Counted from the first letter of the stretch, positions 1 through 8,160 are shown. The stretch is 64,000 nt of DNA from Pseudonocardiaceae bacterium YIM PH 21723 (GCA_003600225.1 QZFT01000032.1:31273-95272); one strand, 5' to 3'. Made by a program: numbers and translations. Notes: generated by a model from the sequence alone, not told the origin.

Positions 1-1
1 G

Positions 2-235
2 CTGGTCGGGGCCAGCGGACGCACGCTGACCAGGATCTTTCTGGCCGAGACCGGACTCACCTTCGGCCGCTGGCGGACCCTGGTCCGGCTGCATGCCGCC
101 CTGCCGCTGCTGGCCGGGGGAGCGTCGGTGTCCGTGGTGGCGCGGCGGGTCGGGTACGCCACACCGAGCGCGTTCGTGGCCGCCTTCCGCAGGGCCACCG
201 GGCTCACCCCGGGCGGGTACTTCGCGGACAGGTGA
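2..235 (+). CDS. AraC-family transcriptional regulator, C-terminal part
   Basis: This is the last 77 codons of a gene that starts before the window. The product ends in an AraC-type double helix-turn-helix. The first helix pair is around RTLTRIFLAETGLTFGRW, followed by a linker and the family-typical second half (VVARRVGYATPSAFVAAFRRATGLTPGGYF). The GY-x2-PSAF-AFR-GLTPG-Y pattern is characteristic of the DNA-contacting domain. The sensor domain and therefore the ligand are not visible. A short inverted repeat (CGAATG-C-CATTCG, 254-266) lies 18 bp past the stop and may be a weak terminator or an operator. Confidence 0.85.
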   Translation: MVGASGRTLTRIFLAETGLTFGRWRTLVRLHAALPLLAGGASVSVVARRVGYATPSAFVAAFRRATGLTPGGYFADR

Positions 236-431
236 ATTCGAGTACCGCTGAATCGAATGCCATTCGCATTTCTGCGTATTGCTCCGAATGGGCGGAAAAC
301 ACCCTGTTGATATTACTGGCAGTGGTCTAATACTTCGGGTCCAGGCAGGATGTCATCCCTGCGGCGGATGTGAAAACGGGGGCAATTCCGCGACCGTTGA
401 AGCCGCAAACACAAATACGGGAGGACGGCAG

Positions 432-608
432 GTGACAACCATGGCGACGCCGGTCGACCTGACTGCCACCGAGTCTCTAAACGGCACTCCGGATGCACCC
501 GGGGCCGAATCGGTGGGGGGAACCCGGGGCGCGATGCGCCTCGCGGGCAATTTCGTCGTCGCGTTGGTCGAAGTGCTCGTACTGGGCACCGACCACGCCG
601 ATCACTGA
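432..608 (+). CDS. Small peptide of 58 aa, unknown function
   Basis: The GTG at 432 has an ideal ribosome-binding site (GGGAGG, 7-nt spacer). The frame can be opened further upstream to 279, but no site supports that start. The peptide begins MTTMATPVDLTATES, has a Gly/Pro/Ala-rich middle, and ends in a hydrophobic stretch (LAGNFVVALVEVLVLG) followed by TDHADH. No family is recognised. There is no obvious Sec cleavage site, and no maturation enzyme or transporter is adjacent. It is convergent with a LuxR-type regulator, and a 12-bp stem hairpin separates the two genes. A role as a signalling or precursor peptide is inference from size and neighbourhood only; a small membrane-associated peptide is equally possible. 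Confidence 0.6.
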   Translation: MTTMATPVDLTATESLNGTPDAPGAESVGGTRGAMRLAGNFVVALVEVLVLGTDHADH

Positions 609-617
609 CAGACGCGA

Positions 618-651
618 AACTGAGCGCTCGGCAGGAAATGAGCGCTCAGTT
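618..651. terminator. Bidirectional hairpin between convergent genes
   Basis: The perfect 12-bp inverted repeat AACTGAGCGCTC / GAGCGCTCAGTT has a 10-nt loop. It sits between the stops of the small peptide gene (608) and the LuxR gene (668), where a terminator serving both strands is expected. There is no long T-run, which is usual for actinobacterial terminators. Confidence 0.7.
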
Positions 652-667
652 ATCGCGTCGACCATTG

Positions 668-1489
668 TCAGTTGGCCATGTTCGGATTGAATCGGGGTTC
701 CGGCATTCGGATGTTCTGCCGGGGTGGGCCATCCGGTAACAATCCGCTTTTCGCGAGCTGGAAACCCAGCGCCAGCCGGGAATCGGTGCCCATTCGCAGG
801 TGCAGGTTGGCCACCAGTTTGCGCACCGTCCGGGTGCTGACACCCAGCTTCCGGGAAACCTGATCATCGGTGGCGCCGCCGGCCAGCATGTCGGCGACCT
901 CCACCTCCCGGGCGGTGAGCTGACGGCCCCCGGTTCCGGTCAGCGGCCTCGACCGCTGCCAGATCATGTCCCACAGGTCCAGGCACGGACCGGCCAGCGC
1001 ACCGCGCAGCAGGTAGCAACCGGTGCGGTCGACCCCGGGCTGACCCAGGGACAACGGGGTGAGTGCGTATTCACCGTCCAGCAGGAGCAGTCGGCGGGGC
1101 GGTTCCGGATGCACCCGGACCTCCAGGGACTGTTCGGTGAACCGGCGCAGCTGGCCGAGTGCCAGTGGGTTGCTCACCACGGAGGTGGGCACCACCAGTC
1201 GCACGCGGACGCCGCGTCGCAGCAGGGGAGAGATGGCAGGGGTGTGTCGGGCCAGATCCAATGCCGCCTCCGGCACGACACTGCACATGCTGGTGGTCGC
1301 CTTCGCCGCCAGAACATCGAGTCGTTCCAGGACGGCGCGAGCTCCGGAGAGCAGTTCCGCGCCGTCCCCATAGGGGTGATTGGTCAGGACGTGTGCCGAC
1401 AGGCCCTTGACGCCGTTGGTGAGATCGCCAGGCAGCATCGTCCTGTTGTACCAGCGGTTATCGGGTCCTGGGGCTATACCGGCAACCAT
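668..1489 (-). CDS. LuxR-type HTH regulator with a PLD/TrmB-like N-terminal domain
   Basis: The C-terminus (about residues 205-265) is a LuxR/GerE helix-turn-helix: LTAREVEVADMLAGGATDDQVSRKL followed by VSTRTVRKLVANLHLRMG. The preceding part (SAHVLTNHPYGDG, a long helix, LLRRGVRVRLVVPTSVVSNP, LLLLDGEYALTPL) resembles the phospholipase-D/TrmB-like module seen in many Streptomyces LuxR regulators; that part is from memory of the family. The reading frame runs open into the fmt promoter, so the start is uncertain. ATG at 1489 (273 aa) or ATG at 1438 (256 aa) are the realistic choices and neither has a strong ribosome site. It faces a small peptide gene, which may be its partner. Confidence 0.75.
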   Translation of the reverse strand: MVAGIAPGPDNRWYNRTMLPGDLTNGVKGLSAHVLTNHPYGDGAELLSGARAVLERLDVLAAKATTSMCSVVPEAALDLARHTPAISPLLRRGVRVRLVVPTSVVSNPLALGQLRRFTEQSLEVRVHPEPPRRLLLLDGEYALTPLSLGQPGVDRTGCYLLRGALAGPCLDLWDMIWQRSRPLTGTGGRQLTAREVEVADMLAGGATDDQVSRKLGVSTRTVRKLVANLHLRMGTDSRLALGFQLAKSGLLPDGPPRQNIRMPEPRFNPNMAN

Positions 1490-1622
1490 TGACGGCAACC
1501 GGCCTAGTAACTCGACCCTCGCGGACCAGCGCCGCCTCTGGTGAACGGACGCAGTCAGGGCTGACCCAGACTGTTGGCCTAAGGTTGTGTGTTCGCGTTC
1601 GCAGGTGGGAAAGGGTTGGTCG

Positions 1623-2549
1623 ATGAGGCTGGTGTTCGCGGGTACCCCGGAGGTGGCGGTGCCCTCGCTGCGCGCCTTCCTGGCCTCCGACCGGCACGAG
1701 GTCCTCGCCGTGGTGACCCGTCCGGACGCGCCCGCCGGTCGTGGTCGTCGGCTCGTCCGCTCGCCCGTCGGCGCCCTCGCCGACGAACATGGCATCGAGG
1801 TTCTCACCCCGGCGAAGCCCAGTGAGCCCGATTTCCTGGACCGGCTACGCCAACTGGCCCCGGACGCCTGCCCCGTGGTGGCCTATGGCGGACTGTTGCC
1901 GCAGGTAGCACTGGACATTCCGGCGCACGGCTGGATCAACCTTCATTTTTCACTTCTGCCCGCCTGGCGCGGCGCCGCTCCGGTGCAGGCAGCGGTCAAG
2001 CACGGCGACGACATCACCGGAGCCAGCACGTTCCGCATCGTCAAGGCCCTGGACGCCGGCCCGGTGTTCGGGGTGCTCACCGAGCAGGTCCGCCGCCGGG
2101 ACACCTCCGGTGAGCTGCTGGACCGGTTGGCCGAGTCCGGTTCCGGCCTGCTGCTGTCAACCCTGGACGGCATTCAGGACGGCGTGCTGGAGCCGAAGGA
2201 ACAGCCCGCCGAGGGCCTCAGCTACGCGCACAAGATCAGCGTCGAGGACGCCAGGGTGGACCTGACCCAGGCCGCGATGCACGTCGACCGGCACGTCCGG
2301 GCGATGACCCCGGAACCGGGCGCCTGGGCCGAGTTCCGCGGTGGGCGGTTCAAGCTGGGCCCGGTGCTGCCGGTCGTCGCGGACAAGCTGGAGCCGGGCG
2401 AGATCCTGGTGGAGCGCAAGCGGGTCCTCGTCGGCACCGGCACCGACCCGGTGCAGCTGTCCGAGGTCCAGGCGCAGGGTAAGAAGCGGATGCCCGCCAC
2501 CGACTGGGCCCGTGGCACGCGTATCGATGCTGGAGAGAAACTTTCGTGA
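1623..2549 (+). CDS. fmt: Methionyl-tRNA formyltransferase
   Basis: The enzyme formylates initiator Met-tRNA using 10-formyltetrahydrofolate. The protein is 308 aa, normal for the family. It starts [16 protein letters not shown]. The catalytic block [18 protein letters not shown] near residue 107 supplies the Asn and His, and LDAGPV near residue 142 the Asp. The ATG at 1623 is preceded by GAAAGGG. The stop overlaps the GTG of rsmB by 4 bp, indicating translational coupling. In many bacteria fmt sits beside def and rsmB; def is not in this window. Confidence 0.97.
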   Translation: MRLVFAGTPEVAVPSLRAFLASDRHEVLAVVTRPDAPAGRGRRLVRSPVGALADEHGIEVLTPAKPSEPDFLDRLRQLAPDACPVVAYGGLLPQVALDIPAHGWINLHFSLLPAWRGAAPVQAAVKHGDDITGASTFRIVKALDAGPVFGVLTEQVRRRDTSGELLDRLAESGSGLLLSTLDGIQDGVLEPKEQPAEGLSYAHKISVEDARVDLTQAAMHVDRHVRAMTPEPGAWAEFRGGRFKLGPVLPVVADKLEPGEILVERKRVLVGTGTDPVQLSEVQAQGKKRMPATDWARGTRIDAGEKLS

Positions 2550-3976
2550 ACCGTCGTGACCAGTCCGGGGACCCGGGCCGCAAGCCCTCGCACCCGCGCC
2601 GCTCGCACCCGCCGCGCGGCAAGCGTGGCCCGGCCCGGCCGCCCATCGAGGACGCCGCCCGGCAGGCCGCGCTGGACACGCTGCGCGCCGTCCGGGAACG
2701 CGACGCCTATGCCAACCTGGCGCTGCCCGGTCTGCTGCGGCAACGCAAGATCACCGGCCGGGACGCCGCGCTGGCCACCGAGCTCGCCTACGGCACCAGC
2801 CGGGCGCAGGGCCTCCTCGACGCGATCCTCGCCGCCTGCATCGACCGGACCCTGGCCAAGGTGGAATCGCGGGTCCTGGACGTGCTGCGGCTGGGCGCCT
2901 ACCAGCTGCTGCGCACCCGGATCCCCACGCACGCCGCCGTCTCGGCCACCGTGGACCTGATGCGTGCCGAGAACGGCTCCGGCGCCGCCGGATTCGTGAA
3001 CGCGGTGCTGCGCAAGGTCGGCGCCCGCACCGAGGCCGAGTGGGTCGCCGAACTGGCCCCCGCCGACGAGGTGGGCGCCGCCGCCTTCGCGCACGCGCAC
3101 CCGCTGTGGATCGCGGAGGCCTTCCGCGACGCGCTGGGCGGCACCGGGGAACTGGCCGCCGCACTGGCCGCCGATGACGAGCGCCCGGCCATCCACCTGG
3201 CCGCCCGGCCCGGTGAGATCAGTGCCGACGAACTGTCCGCCATCACCGGCGGCGACCTCGCCCCGTACTCGCCGTACGGCGTGCACCTGGAGACCGGCGC
3301 CGGCGACCCCGGCGAACTGGACCCGGTAAAAGAAGGCCTGGCCGTGGTGCAGGACGAGGGCAGCCAGCTGTGCGCCCTCGCGCTGACCAGGGTCCCGGTC
3401 GAGGGCACCGACGCCCGCTGGCTGGACCTGTGCGCCGGCCCCGGTGGCAAGGCCGGCCTGCTGGGCGCGCTGGTGCGGATGCAGGGCGGCACCCTGGACG
3501 CGGTGGAGCAGAGCGAGCACCGCGCCGAGCTGGTCCGCAAGGTCACCGGTGACCTGCCGGTCATCGTGCACGTCGCCGACGGCCGCAAGTCCGGCCTGGA
3601 GCCCGGGTTCGACCGGGTACTGGTCGACGCCCCGTGCACCGGGCTGGGTGCGTTGCGCCGCCGCCCGGAGGCCCGCTGGCGCCGGTCGGCGGAGGACACC
3701 GCCGAGCTGACCGGCCTGCAGCGCGACCTGCTGCACGCCGCGCTGGACCTGGTCCGGCCCGGCGGCGTGGTCGCCTATGTGCTGTGCTCGCCGCAGGTGT
3801 CCGAGACCCGCGAGGTCGTCGAGGCGGTCCTGGCCGACCGCGGCGATGTCGAGCAGCTGGACACCCGGGAGTACTTCCCGGATGTCCCGCAGCTCGGCGA
3901 CGGCCCGCATGTGCAGCTGTGGCCGCACCGGCAGGGCACCGACGCCATGTTCTGCTCGCTGCTGCGTAAACTCTGA
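2546..3976 (+). CDS. rsmB: 16S rRNA (cytosine-967-C5)-methyltransferase
   Basis: RsmB/Fmu is 476 aa. After a basic, disordered N-terminal tail of about 35 residues comes a NusB-like RNA-binding domain (to about residue 170), then a SAM-dependent methyltransferase. The SAM-binding motif [15 protein letters not shown] is near residue 293. The two catalytic cysteines lie in [19 protein letters not shown] (near 361) and in YVLCSPQ (near 411). The GTG start overlaps the fmt stop. In several actinobacteria rpe follows directly; here about 11.7 kb of accessory genes intervene. Confidence 0.96.
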   Translation: MNRRDQSGDPGRKPSHPRRSHPPRGKRGPARPPIEDAARQAALDTLRAVRERDAYANLALPGLLRQRKITGRDAALATELAYGTSRAQGLLDAILAACIDRTLAKVESRVLDVLRLGAYQLLRTRIPTHAAVSATVDLMRAENGSGAAGFVNAVLRKVGARTEAEWVAELAPADEVGAAAFAHAHPLWIAEAFRDALGGTGELAAALAADDERPAIHLAARPGEISADELSAITGGDLAPYSPYGVHLETGAGDPGELDPVKEGLAVVQDEGSQLCALALTRVPVEGTDARWLDLCAGPGGKAGLLGALVRMQGGTLDAVEQSEHRAELVRKVTGDLPVIVHVADGRKSGLEPGFDRVLVDAPCTGLGALRRRPEARWRRSAEDTAELTGLQRDLLHAALDLVRPGGVVAYVLCSPQVSETREVVEAVLADRGDVEQLDTREYFPDVPQLGDGPHVQLWPHRQGTDAMFCSLLRKL

Positions 3977-4046
3977 AAGCCGGATGCGCGCGGCCTGCTG
4001 CGGAAAAAGTGCTGCGTGGCCAGGGATTTCGCGAGTTCATGTCTGC

Positions 4047-4514
4047 ATGAGAATGAGATCCCTGATCGCTGCGCTGGTCCTGCTGGCCGGCGGCGGAGTC
4101 GCCGCCGCCGCGCCCGCGCAGCCGAATCTCTACTACAACCTGGACCCGCACAGTTCGGGTCGCTGTCTGGACGCCTCGGATTGGGGCAACGGGCAGCTGG
4201 TGCAGATGTGGGCCTGCCACAACTTCACCAACCAGCAGTGGTACATCACCGGCGGCGACGCGCCGAGCCTCGTGAACGCCGCGAGCAACCAGTGCGTGGC
4301 CGGAACCGGGCGCGGCCAGCAGCTGCGTCAGGCGGCCTGCGCGGACACCGACACGCAGCGCTTCGTGATCAGGCTGCAGCCCAGCGGCTACCCGGTGTTC
4401 GAGAGCAAGGCGTTCCCCGGGCAGTGCATCGACGTCGCCGACTGGGGCGCCTCCACCGTGGTCCAGCTCTGGGACTGCTCGTGGGGCCCGTACCAGCAGT
4501 GGCGCACCGCCTGA
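4047..4514 (+). CDS. Secreted ricin-type beta-trefoil lectin
   Basis: The 155-aa product has a Sec signal peptide (MRMRSLIAALVLLAGGGVAAAAPAQ) and then one ricin-B-like beta-trefoil. The repeats carry the diagnostic motifs GRCLDASDWGNGQLVQMWAC, NQQW, and CIDVADWGASTVVQLWDC ending in QQW. Such domains bind galactose-type or other glycans and usually accompany a hydrolase, but here the lectin stands alone with no catalytic domain. Start codons at 4047 or 4053 are both possible; no strong ribosome site is visible. It is convergent with the first protease/partner cassette. Confidence 0.85.
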   Translation: MRMRSLIAALVLLAGGGVAAAAPAQPNLYYNLDPHSSGRCLDASDWGNGQLVQMWACHNFTNQQWYITGGDAPSLVNAASNQCVAGTGRGQQLRQAACADTDTQRFVIRLQPSGYPVFESKAFPGQCIDVADWGASTVVQLWDCSWGPYQQWRTA

Positions 4515-4523
4515 AAGCCTGCT

Positions 4524-4574
4524 CCGAAGTTGGCGATGTTCGGCGATAAAGCCGCCGAACATCGCCGACTTCGG
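4524..4574. terminator. Palindromic terminator, dispersed family copy 1
   Basis: Two 22-nt arms (core CGAAGTTGGCGATGTTCGG) flank a 7-nt loop and lie between the convergent lectin gene and the first partner gene. The single arm difference is a G-U pair in the rightward transcript. The same arm sequence recurs at 6164, 6338, 43511, 46246, 50966 and 63965. Confidence 0.8.
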
Positions 4575-4583
4575 GACCAGCTG

Positions 4584-5306
4584 TTAAGCGGTACGCCGCC
4601 GGATCAGGTAGGCGGCCAGACCGCCGCCCACCAGGACCGCGCCGCCGATCGGCAGGATCGGGCTGACACCGTCCTCAGTGGACTGCACGGCACCGCCGCC
4701 CATCATGTGCTTCCTGGCGTACTCCGAGCCGGGCAGCTTGTCCGCGTACAGCCCGTGCACCCGCTCCTGATAGGCCGCCACGCTCACGCTCTCGCCGACC
4801 GCTGTGCGAGCGGCGTCGTTCAGCGGCAGCACCCGGTCCCCGGAGACCCGGTACCAGGCGTTGATCTGTGGCTCGGAGAACGCACCCGCGTCCTGGGCGG
4901 TGAACGTGACATCCGAGGTGTCGGTGGTGACGTTCTGCACCGACCACGATCCGCCGGACTGTCCCAACCAGACGGACGCGTGCTGGCCGGACGCCGAGTC
5001 CGCCCGCACCGCGTAGTGCGAGAACACCGCGGGCGACGCCGGGCCGCCCTTGACGAACTCCGGGTTCAGCGTGTTCACCCGCAGCGTGTCGCCGACCAGC
5101 TTGGGCGCCTTGGCCGACGCGCCGAGCCCGGCCGTCCCGGCCTTCTGGTCGGCCCGGACGAAGAAGCCGGCCAGTTCGCCGTTGCCCGCGGCGGTCGAAG
5201 CGGCCTGGCGTGCGGCGGCCGCGTCATCGGCGGCGGCCAGCGCGGGGCCACCGAACAGCATCAGGCCGATTCCGAAGGAGGCGGCCACCATCTTGGTGAT
5301 CTTCAT
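4584..5306 (-). CDS. Cassette A partner: exported, C-terminally anchored protein
   Basis: The 240-aa product has a signal peptide (to about ALAAAD), a globular region and a C-terminal transmembrane helix (ILPIGGAVLVGGGLAAYLI) followed by RRRTA. It should therefore face outward with a short cytoplasmic tail. Motifs shared with the four paralogues downstream are ELAGFF-RAD, TLNPEFVKG, ADSASGQHASVWLG, QINAWYRVSGDRVLPLNDAAR and YQERVHGLYADKLPGSEYA. No known domain is recognised. The ATG at 5306 has GAGGG 8 nt upstream and begins 11 bp after the stop of the cassette A protease, so the pair is co-transcribed. Substrate, inhibitor or receptor of the protease are all open. Confidence 0.8.
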   Translation of the reverse strand: MKITKMVAASFGIGLMLFGGPALAAADDAAAARQAASTAAGNGELAGFFVRADQKAGTAGLGASAKAPKLVGDTLRVNTLNPEFVKGGPASPAVFSHYAVRADSASGQHASVWLGQSGGSWSVQNVTTDTSDVTFTAQDAGAFSEPQINAWYRVSGDRVLPLNDAARTAVGESVSVAAYQERVHGLYADKLPGSEYARKHMMGGGAVQSTEDGVSPILPIGGAVLVGGGLAAYLIRRRTA

Positions 5307-5317
5307 GGTCATGTCCC

Positions 5318-6040
5318 TCACTGGCCGATCCGGTACAGCGCGTCGCCCCAGCGGAACTGACCGTTGGAGACGTAGCTCTGGTAGGACATCTCGCTGTAGG
5401 TGGTGCTCTGCGGCCACGGGTCGCCGTAGGACAGCTTCGTGGAAGCGGCGTCGTAGCCGTAGATGACCTGGGCGTGTCCGCCGCCGGAGGTCCAGTAGAT
5501 GCCGGTCTCGATCGGCCGGTTCCCGTCGATCTCCTGCTTCACCGTGTCGAAGGACAACTTGTCACCGGCGACGGTGCCGGCGCCGAGCCCGATCGCCCGA
5601 TAGCCCTTCTGCACCCAGTCGAAGTAGCCGGCCTCGTTGGGGCACTGGCCGTTCTGCGAGTAGCCGCGGGACAGGTTGCAGAACTGGTTCTGGGAGACGT
5701 TGCCGCCCTTGCCCAGGTACTGGGCGATGGACAGGCCGCTGGCCGCCCAGCACCACTGGTCCTGCTCCTGCTTGAGCTGCTTGAACTGCAACACCTTCGC
5801 GCCGCCCGGCTGCGGGTTCTGGCTGGTGGTCGGCGGTGGGGTGGTGGGGGTCGGGCTGCTGTCACAGCCCGGGTAGGGCCAGTTCTGCGGCCAGCCGGGC
5901 GGCCGGTCGCACTGCGCCGCCGACATGGCCACCGGGGTGGACGAGGTGGTGGTGGAGACCACGGCGGCGCCTACGGGCAGGATCGCGATGGCCGCGCCGA
6001 TCACCGCCCATTTTCTGCCTATTGTGGACAGATTCTTCAT
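5318..6040 (-). CDS. Cassette A: secreted papain-like cysteine protease
   Basis: The 240-aa exported protein resembles the C39-like/AvrRpt2 (C70) papain-fold group. The signal region runs to about residue 41. A Cys-containing, Pro/Thr-rich linker (residues 44-80) is unique to this copy. The catalytic domain follows, with QWCWAASGLSIA (Cys97), GGGHAQVIYGY (His189) and SYGDPWP (Asp207), a complete triad. Two further cysteines (121, 133) may form a disulphide. The ATG has AAGGAG 8 nt upstream. That site is inside a predicted hairpin (see 6045-6071). The partner gene follows directly. The natural substrate is unknown. Confidence 0.85.
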   Translation of the reverse strand: MKNLSTIGRKWAVIGAAIAILPVGAAVVSTTTSSTPVAMSAAQCDRPPGWPQNWPYPGCDSSPTPTTPPPTTSQNPQPGGAKVLQFKQLKQEQDQWCWAASGLSIAQYLGKGGNVSQNQFCNLSRGYSQNGQCPNEAGYFDWVQKGYRAIGLGAGTVAGDKLSFDTVKQEIDGNRPIETGIYWTSGGGHAQVIYGYDAASTKLSYGDPWPQSTTYSEMSYQSYVSNGQFRWGDALYRIGQ

Positions 6041-6044
6041 GCAG

Positions 6045-6071
6045 GGAACTCCTTGTATCGCAGGGAGTTCC
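6045..6071 (-). promoter_or_regulatory. Hairpin that would hide the cassette A ribosome site
   Basis: On the transcribed strand GGAACTCC and GGAGTTCC pair perfectly (8 bp, 11-nt loop), and the second arm contains the GGAG of the Shine-Dalgarno site for the protease at 6040. Folding would limit translation. The remaining 6072-6445 gap has no gene; it holds three palindromic elements and the cassette B terminator, listed separately. Confidence 0.5.
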
Positions 6072-6163
6072 GACGGTAAGAACCGACCTTTCCCCGGCGC
6101 ATCGGGGAATCCCCTTGTGCGCCCACCCGGGAAACCCCTCGCCGTCCGGGCCTCCGGTGGCTG

Positions 6164-6216
6164 CCCGAAGTCGGCGAGGTTCGGGAAAGGGTGGCCCGAA
6201 TATCGTCGACTTCGGG
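6164..6216. repeat. Dispersed palindrome, copy 2
   Basis: Arms of 22 nt (left arm begins CCCGAAGTCGGCGAGG) pair with three mismatches around a 9-nt loop. It is upstream of cassette A, so it may terminate read-through from cassette B rather than end a nearby gene. Confidence 0.7.
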
Positions 6217-6239
6217 GCCGGGAGCGACCGGGGTTCATC

Positions 6240-6284
6240 CGTCTTCAAGACGTGTGGACCTGGGGTTCGTCCGTCTTGAAGACG
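6240..6284. repeat. Two tandem palindromes, CGTCTT(C/G)AAGACG
   Basis: CGTCTTCAAGACG (6240-6252) and CGTCTTGAAGACG (6272-6284) are 32 bp apart and sit in a direct repeat of about 30 bp beginning GGGTTC(A/G)TCCGTCTT. They may be paired operator sites upstream of cassette A or a second short repeat family. No promoter could be assigned confidently. Confidence 0.5.
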
Positions 6285-6337
6285 TGGGAACCCCCTTGGT
6301 CCACAGTGGACTCGGCGCTGCTCGATCCACTGGGCCA

Positions 6338-6387
6338 CGAAGTTGGCGAGGTTCGGGGAAAGGGGGCCCGGATGTCGTCGACTTGGG
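6338..6387. repeat. Dispersed palindrome, copy 3
   Basis: The left arm CGAAGTTGGCGAGGTTCGGG and a diverged right arm ending GTCGTCGACTTGGG make an imperfect stem. It lies just beyond the cassette B terminator, so two copies of the family (6164 and 6338) occupy one intergenic gap. Confidence 0.65.
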
Positions 6388-6397
6388 GGCGCGTGGA

Positions 6398-6438
6398 AAA
6401 GCCGCTTTCCGGACGGGAACGGTCCGGAAAGCGGCTTT
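6398..6438 (-). terminator. Terminator after cassette B
   Basis: A perfect 17-bp stem (AAAGCCGCTTTCCGGAC and its complement) with a 7-nt loop starts 8 nt past the stop of the cassette B partner gene. Confidence 0.85.
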
Positions 6439-6445
6439 CTGCGGT

Positions 6446-7168
6446 TTATGCCTGACGGCGCCGCAGGCCGTAGACGGTCAGGCCACCGGCCAGGCCCAGC
6501 AGGCCGAGGGAGACCAGGGCTACGCCGTAGTCCCGCTCCTCGTCGCCGGAGCCGCCGTTGGTCCCGAAGCCACCGAGCGTGCCCTTGTTCTGGTACTCGG
6601 AACCGGCCAGCTTGTCGCCGTACTGCGCGTGTACCCGCTGCTGGTAGCCGGACACCGAGATGCCCTTGCCGACAGCCTCGCGAGCCGACTGGTTCAGCGG
6701 GGTGATCCGGTCACCGGAGAGCCGGTACCACGCGTTGATCTGCGGCTCGTTGAACACCGTGCCGCCCTGCTCCGCGAAGGTCAGCTCCTCGGTGTTGGTG
6801 GTCATGTTCTGCACCGTCCAGCCCTCAGCGGACCGGGCGAGCCAGACCGAGGCCTGGCGTCCGGTACCGGAGTCGGCCCGCACGGCCATGTGCGAGAACG
6901 TCGCCGGGGTACCGGGCTGGGTGCCGCGGACGAACTCCGGGTTCAGCGACAGCATCTGGTGCACCGCGCCGGTGATGGTGGGCGACACGGTCTGGGCGCG
7001 GACGCCCTGGTGCTGGTCGGCCCGCTGGAAGAAGCCGGTGAGCATGCCGTTGCTCGTGGCCTGCACCGCGGCGTCGCGCGCCGAGGTCAGGTCATCGGCG
7101 GAGGCGGTACCGGGCAGCATCATGAGTCCGAGGCCAATGACGGCCGCAGTGATTCGCTTGATCATCAT
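6446..7168 (-). CDS. Cassette B partner: exported, C-terminally anchored protein
   Basis: The 240-aa paralogue of the cassette A partner starts MMIKRITAAVIGLGLMMLPG and has a signal peptide ending near TASADD. Conserved motifs are MLTGFFQRADQH, LNPEFVRG, ADSGTGRQASVWLAR, QINAWYRLSGDRITPLNQSAR and YQQRVHAQYGDKLAGSEYQ. The C-terminal helix (VALVSLGLLGLAGGLTVYGL) ends in RRRQA. The tandem ATG ATG has GAGGAGG immediately upstream; the first ATG lies 8 bp after the protease stop (TGAGGAGGACGATGATG), so translation is probably coupled. A 17-bp-stem terminator closes the unit. Function unknown. Confidence 0.8.
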   Translation of the reverse strand: MMIKRITAAVIGLGLMMLPGTASADDLTSARDAAVQATSNGMLTGFFQRADQHQGVRAQTVSPTITGAVHQMLSLNPEFVRGTQPGTPATFSHMAVRADSGTGRQASVWLARSAEGWTVQNMTTNTEELTFAEQGGTVFNEPQINAWYRLSGDRITPLNQSAREAVGKGISVSGYQQRVHAQYGDKLAGSEYQNKGTLGGFGTNGGSGDEERDYGVALVSLGLLGLAGGLTVYGLRRRQA

Positions 7169-7176
7169 CGTCCTCC

Positions 7177-7773
7177 TCACATTCCGACCTGGTAGAGCGT
7201 CTCGGCCCAGCGGAACTGGCCGTTGCTCTTGTAGCTGTTGTACGTCATCTCGGCGTAGGTCGGGCTGGCCGGCCACGGGTCGCCGTAGGACATGGTCTGG
7301 CTGCTGGCGTTGTACGCGTAGACGACCTGGGCGTGGCCTCCTCCGGCAGTCCAGTAGATGGCCGTCTCGAACGGCCGGTTCGCGGTGATCTCGGTCTGCA
7401 CCTGCGCGGTGGACAACGCGGCGCCGGTGGTTCCCGCGCCGAGGCCGATGGCCCGGTAACCGGTCTGTACCCACTGCAGGTAGCCGGCCTGGTTCGGGCA
7501 CTGGCCGTTCTGGCTGAGGCCACGCGACAGGTTGCAGAACTGGTTCTGGGTGATGTTGGTGCCCTTGCCCAGGTACTGGGCGATGGACAGGCCACTGGCG
7601 GCCCAGCACCACTGGTTCTGCTCCTGCTTGAGCTGGACGAAGGCGGCCTTACCGGGGGCGCTCTGGGCTGCGTTGCCCAGCTGCACACTGCTCGTCGGCA
7701 GGGTGCTCAGCGATACCGCGGCCATCGCCAGTCCGGCGATGATCAGACCGACCCGGTAACGGGTCTTCAGCAT
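7177..7773 (-). CDS. Cassette B: secreted papain-like cysteine protease
   Basis: The 198-aa protein has an N-terminal hydrophobic export segment (residues 8-25) and a short linker. The papain-like domain follows: QWCWAASGLSIA (Cys56), GGGHAQVVYAY (His147) and SYGDPWP (Asp165). The conserved cysteine pair is at 80 and 92. It lacks the proline-rich linker of the cassette A copy. The ATG at 7773 has AAGGAG 9 nt upstream. The protein ends in GM, whose ATG-TGA leads straight into the ribosome site of the partner gene. Its leader carries two strong hairpins (7862-7931). Confidence 0.85.
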   Translation of the reverse strand: MLKTRYRVGLIIAGLAMAAVSLSTLPTSSVQLGNAAQSAPGKAAFVQLKQEQNQWCWAASGLSIAQYLGKGTNITQNQFCNLSRGLSQNGQCPNQAGYLQWVQTGYRAIGLGAGTTGAALSTAQVQTEITANRPFETAIYWTAGGGHAQVVYAYNASSQTMSYGDPWPASPTYAEMTYNSYKSNGQFRWAETLYQVGM

Positions 7774-7800
7774 GAGTGGGATCTCCTTGGTACGCGGGCA

Positions 7801-7931
7801 CACCACGACCCGGATCGCGGGTGTGGTGGCAGGGGAATGCGCTCGCGGGCATGGCGGCCAGGGTCGCCCGGCGAGCCGATGCAGGGGGCTCGCCAGGCGA
7901 CCGCAACGCCGTTTCAGGGGGTGGGCGTTGC
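7801..7931 (-). promoter_or_regulatory. Structured leader of cassette B
   Basis: Two hairpins precede the protease. One at 7862-7902 has 16-nt arms with one mismatch and a 9-nt loop (CCCTGCATC on the transcribed strand). One at 7903-7931 has a perfect 8-bp stem and a loop containing CCCCTG. A weaker bulged hairpin lies at 7801-7828. They are adjacent with no gap, typical of an attenuator or riboswitch-like leader; no known Rfam class was recognised. The rest of the 7774-8190 gap holds no gene; a terminator ends it at 8111-8160. Confidence 0.45.
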
Positions 7932-8110
7932 CGGGTTGAACGGTGAATTCACAACACGCTGATGTCGCACTCAGAATGACTTCGGGAAGCGGTGGAAACC
8001 GCCCGGCTTCCCCTCGCGGAACCCCTAGGAAAACGCGCCGATGTACTACCCGGGGAATTGCCCGGCCCGGATAGGTACCGGAGGTAGTCATGATGGCCTG
8101 GCCGGACGAA

Positions 8111-8160
8111 ACAGCGGGGCGCCCCCGGATCGGGGAACCGATCCGGGAACGCCCCGCTGT
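8111..8160 (-). terminator. Terminator after cassette C
   Basis: Nested arms ACAGCGGGGCG / CGCCCCGCTGT and, inside, CCGGATCGG / CCGATCCGG form a long hairpin 30 bp past the stop of the cassette C partner gene. Confidence 0.85.

Noticed and set aside
2222..3928. 568-codon open frame opposite rsmB and fmt
   Set aside because: The composition is typical of the antisense strand of a high-GC gene; the plus strand has clear fmt and rsmB motifs.
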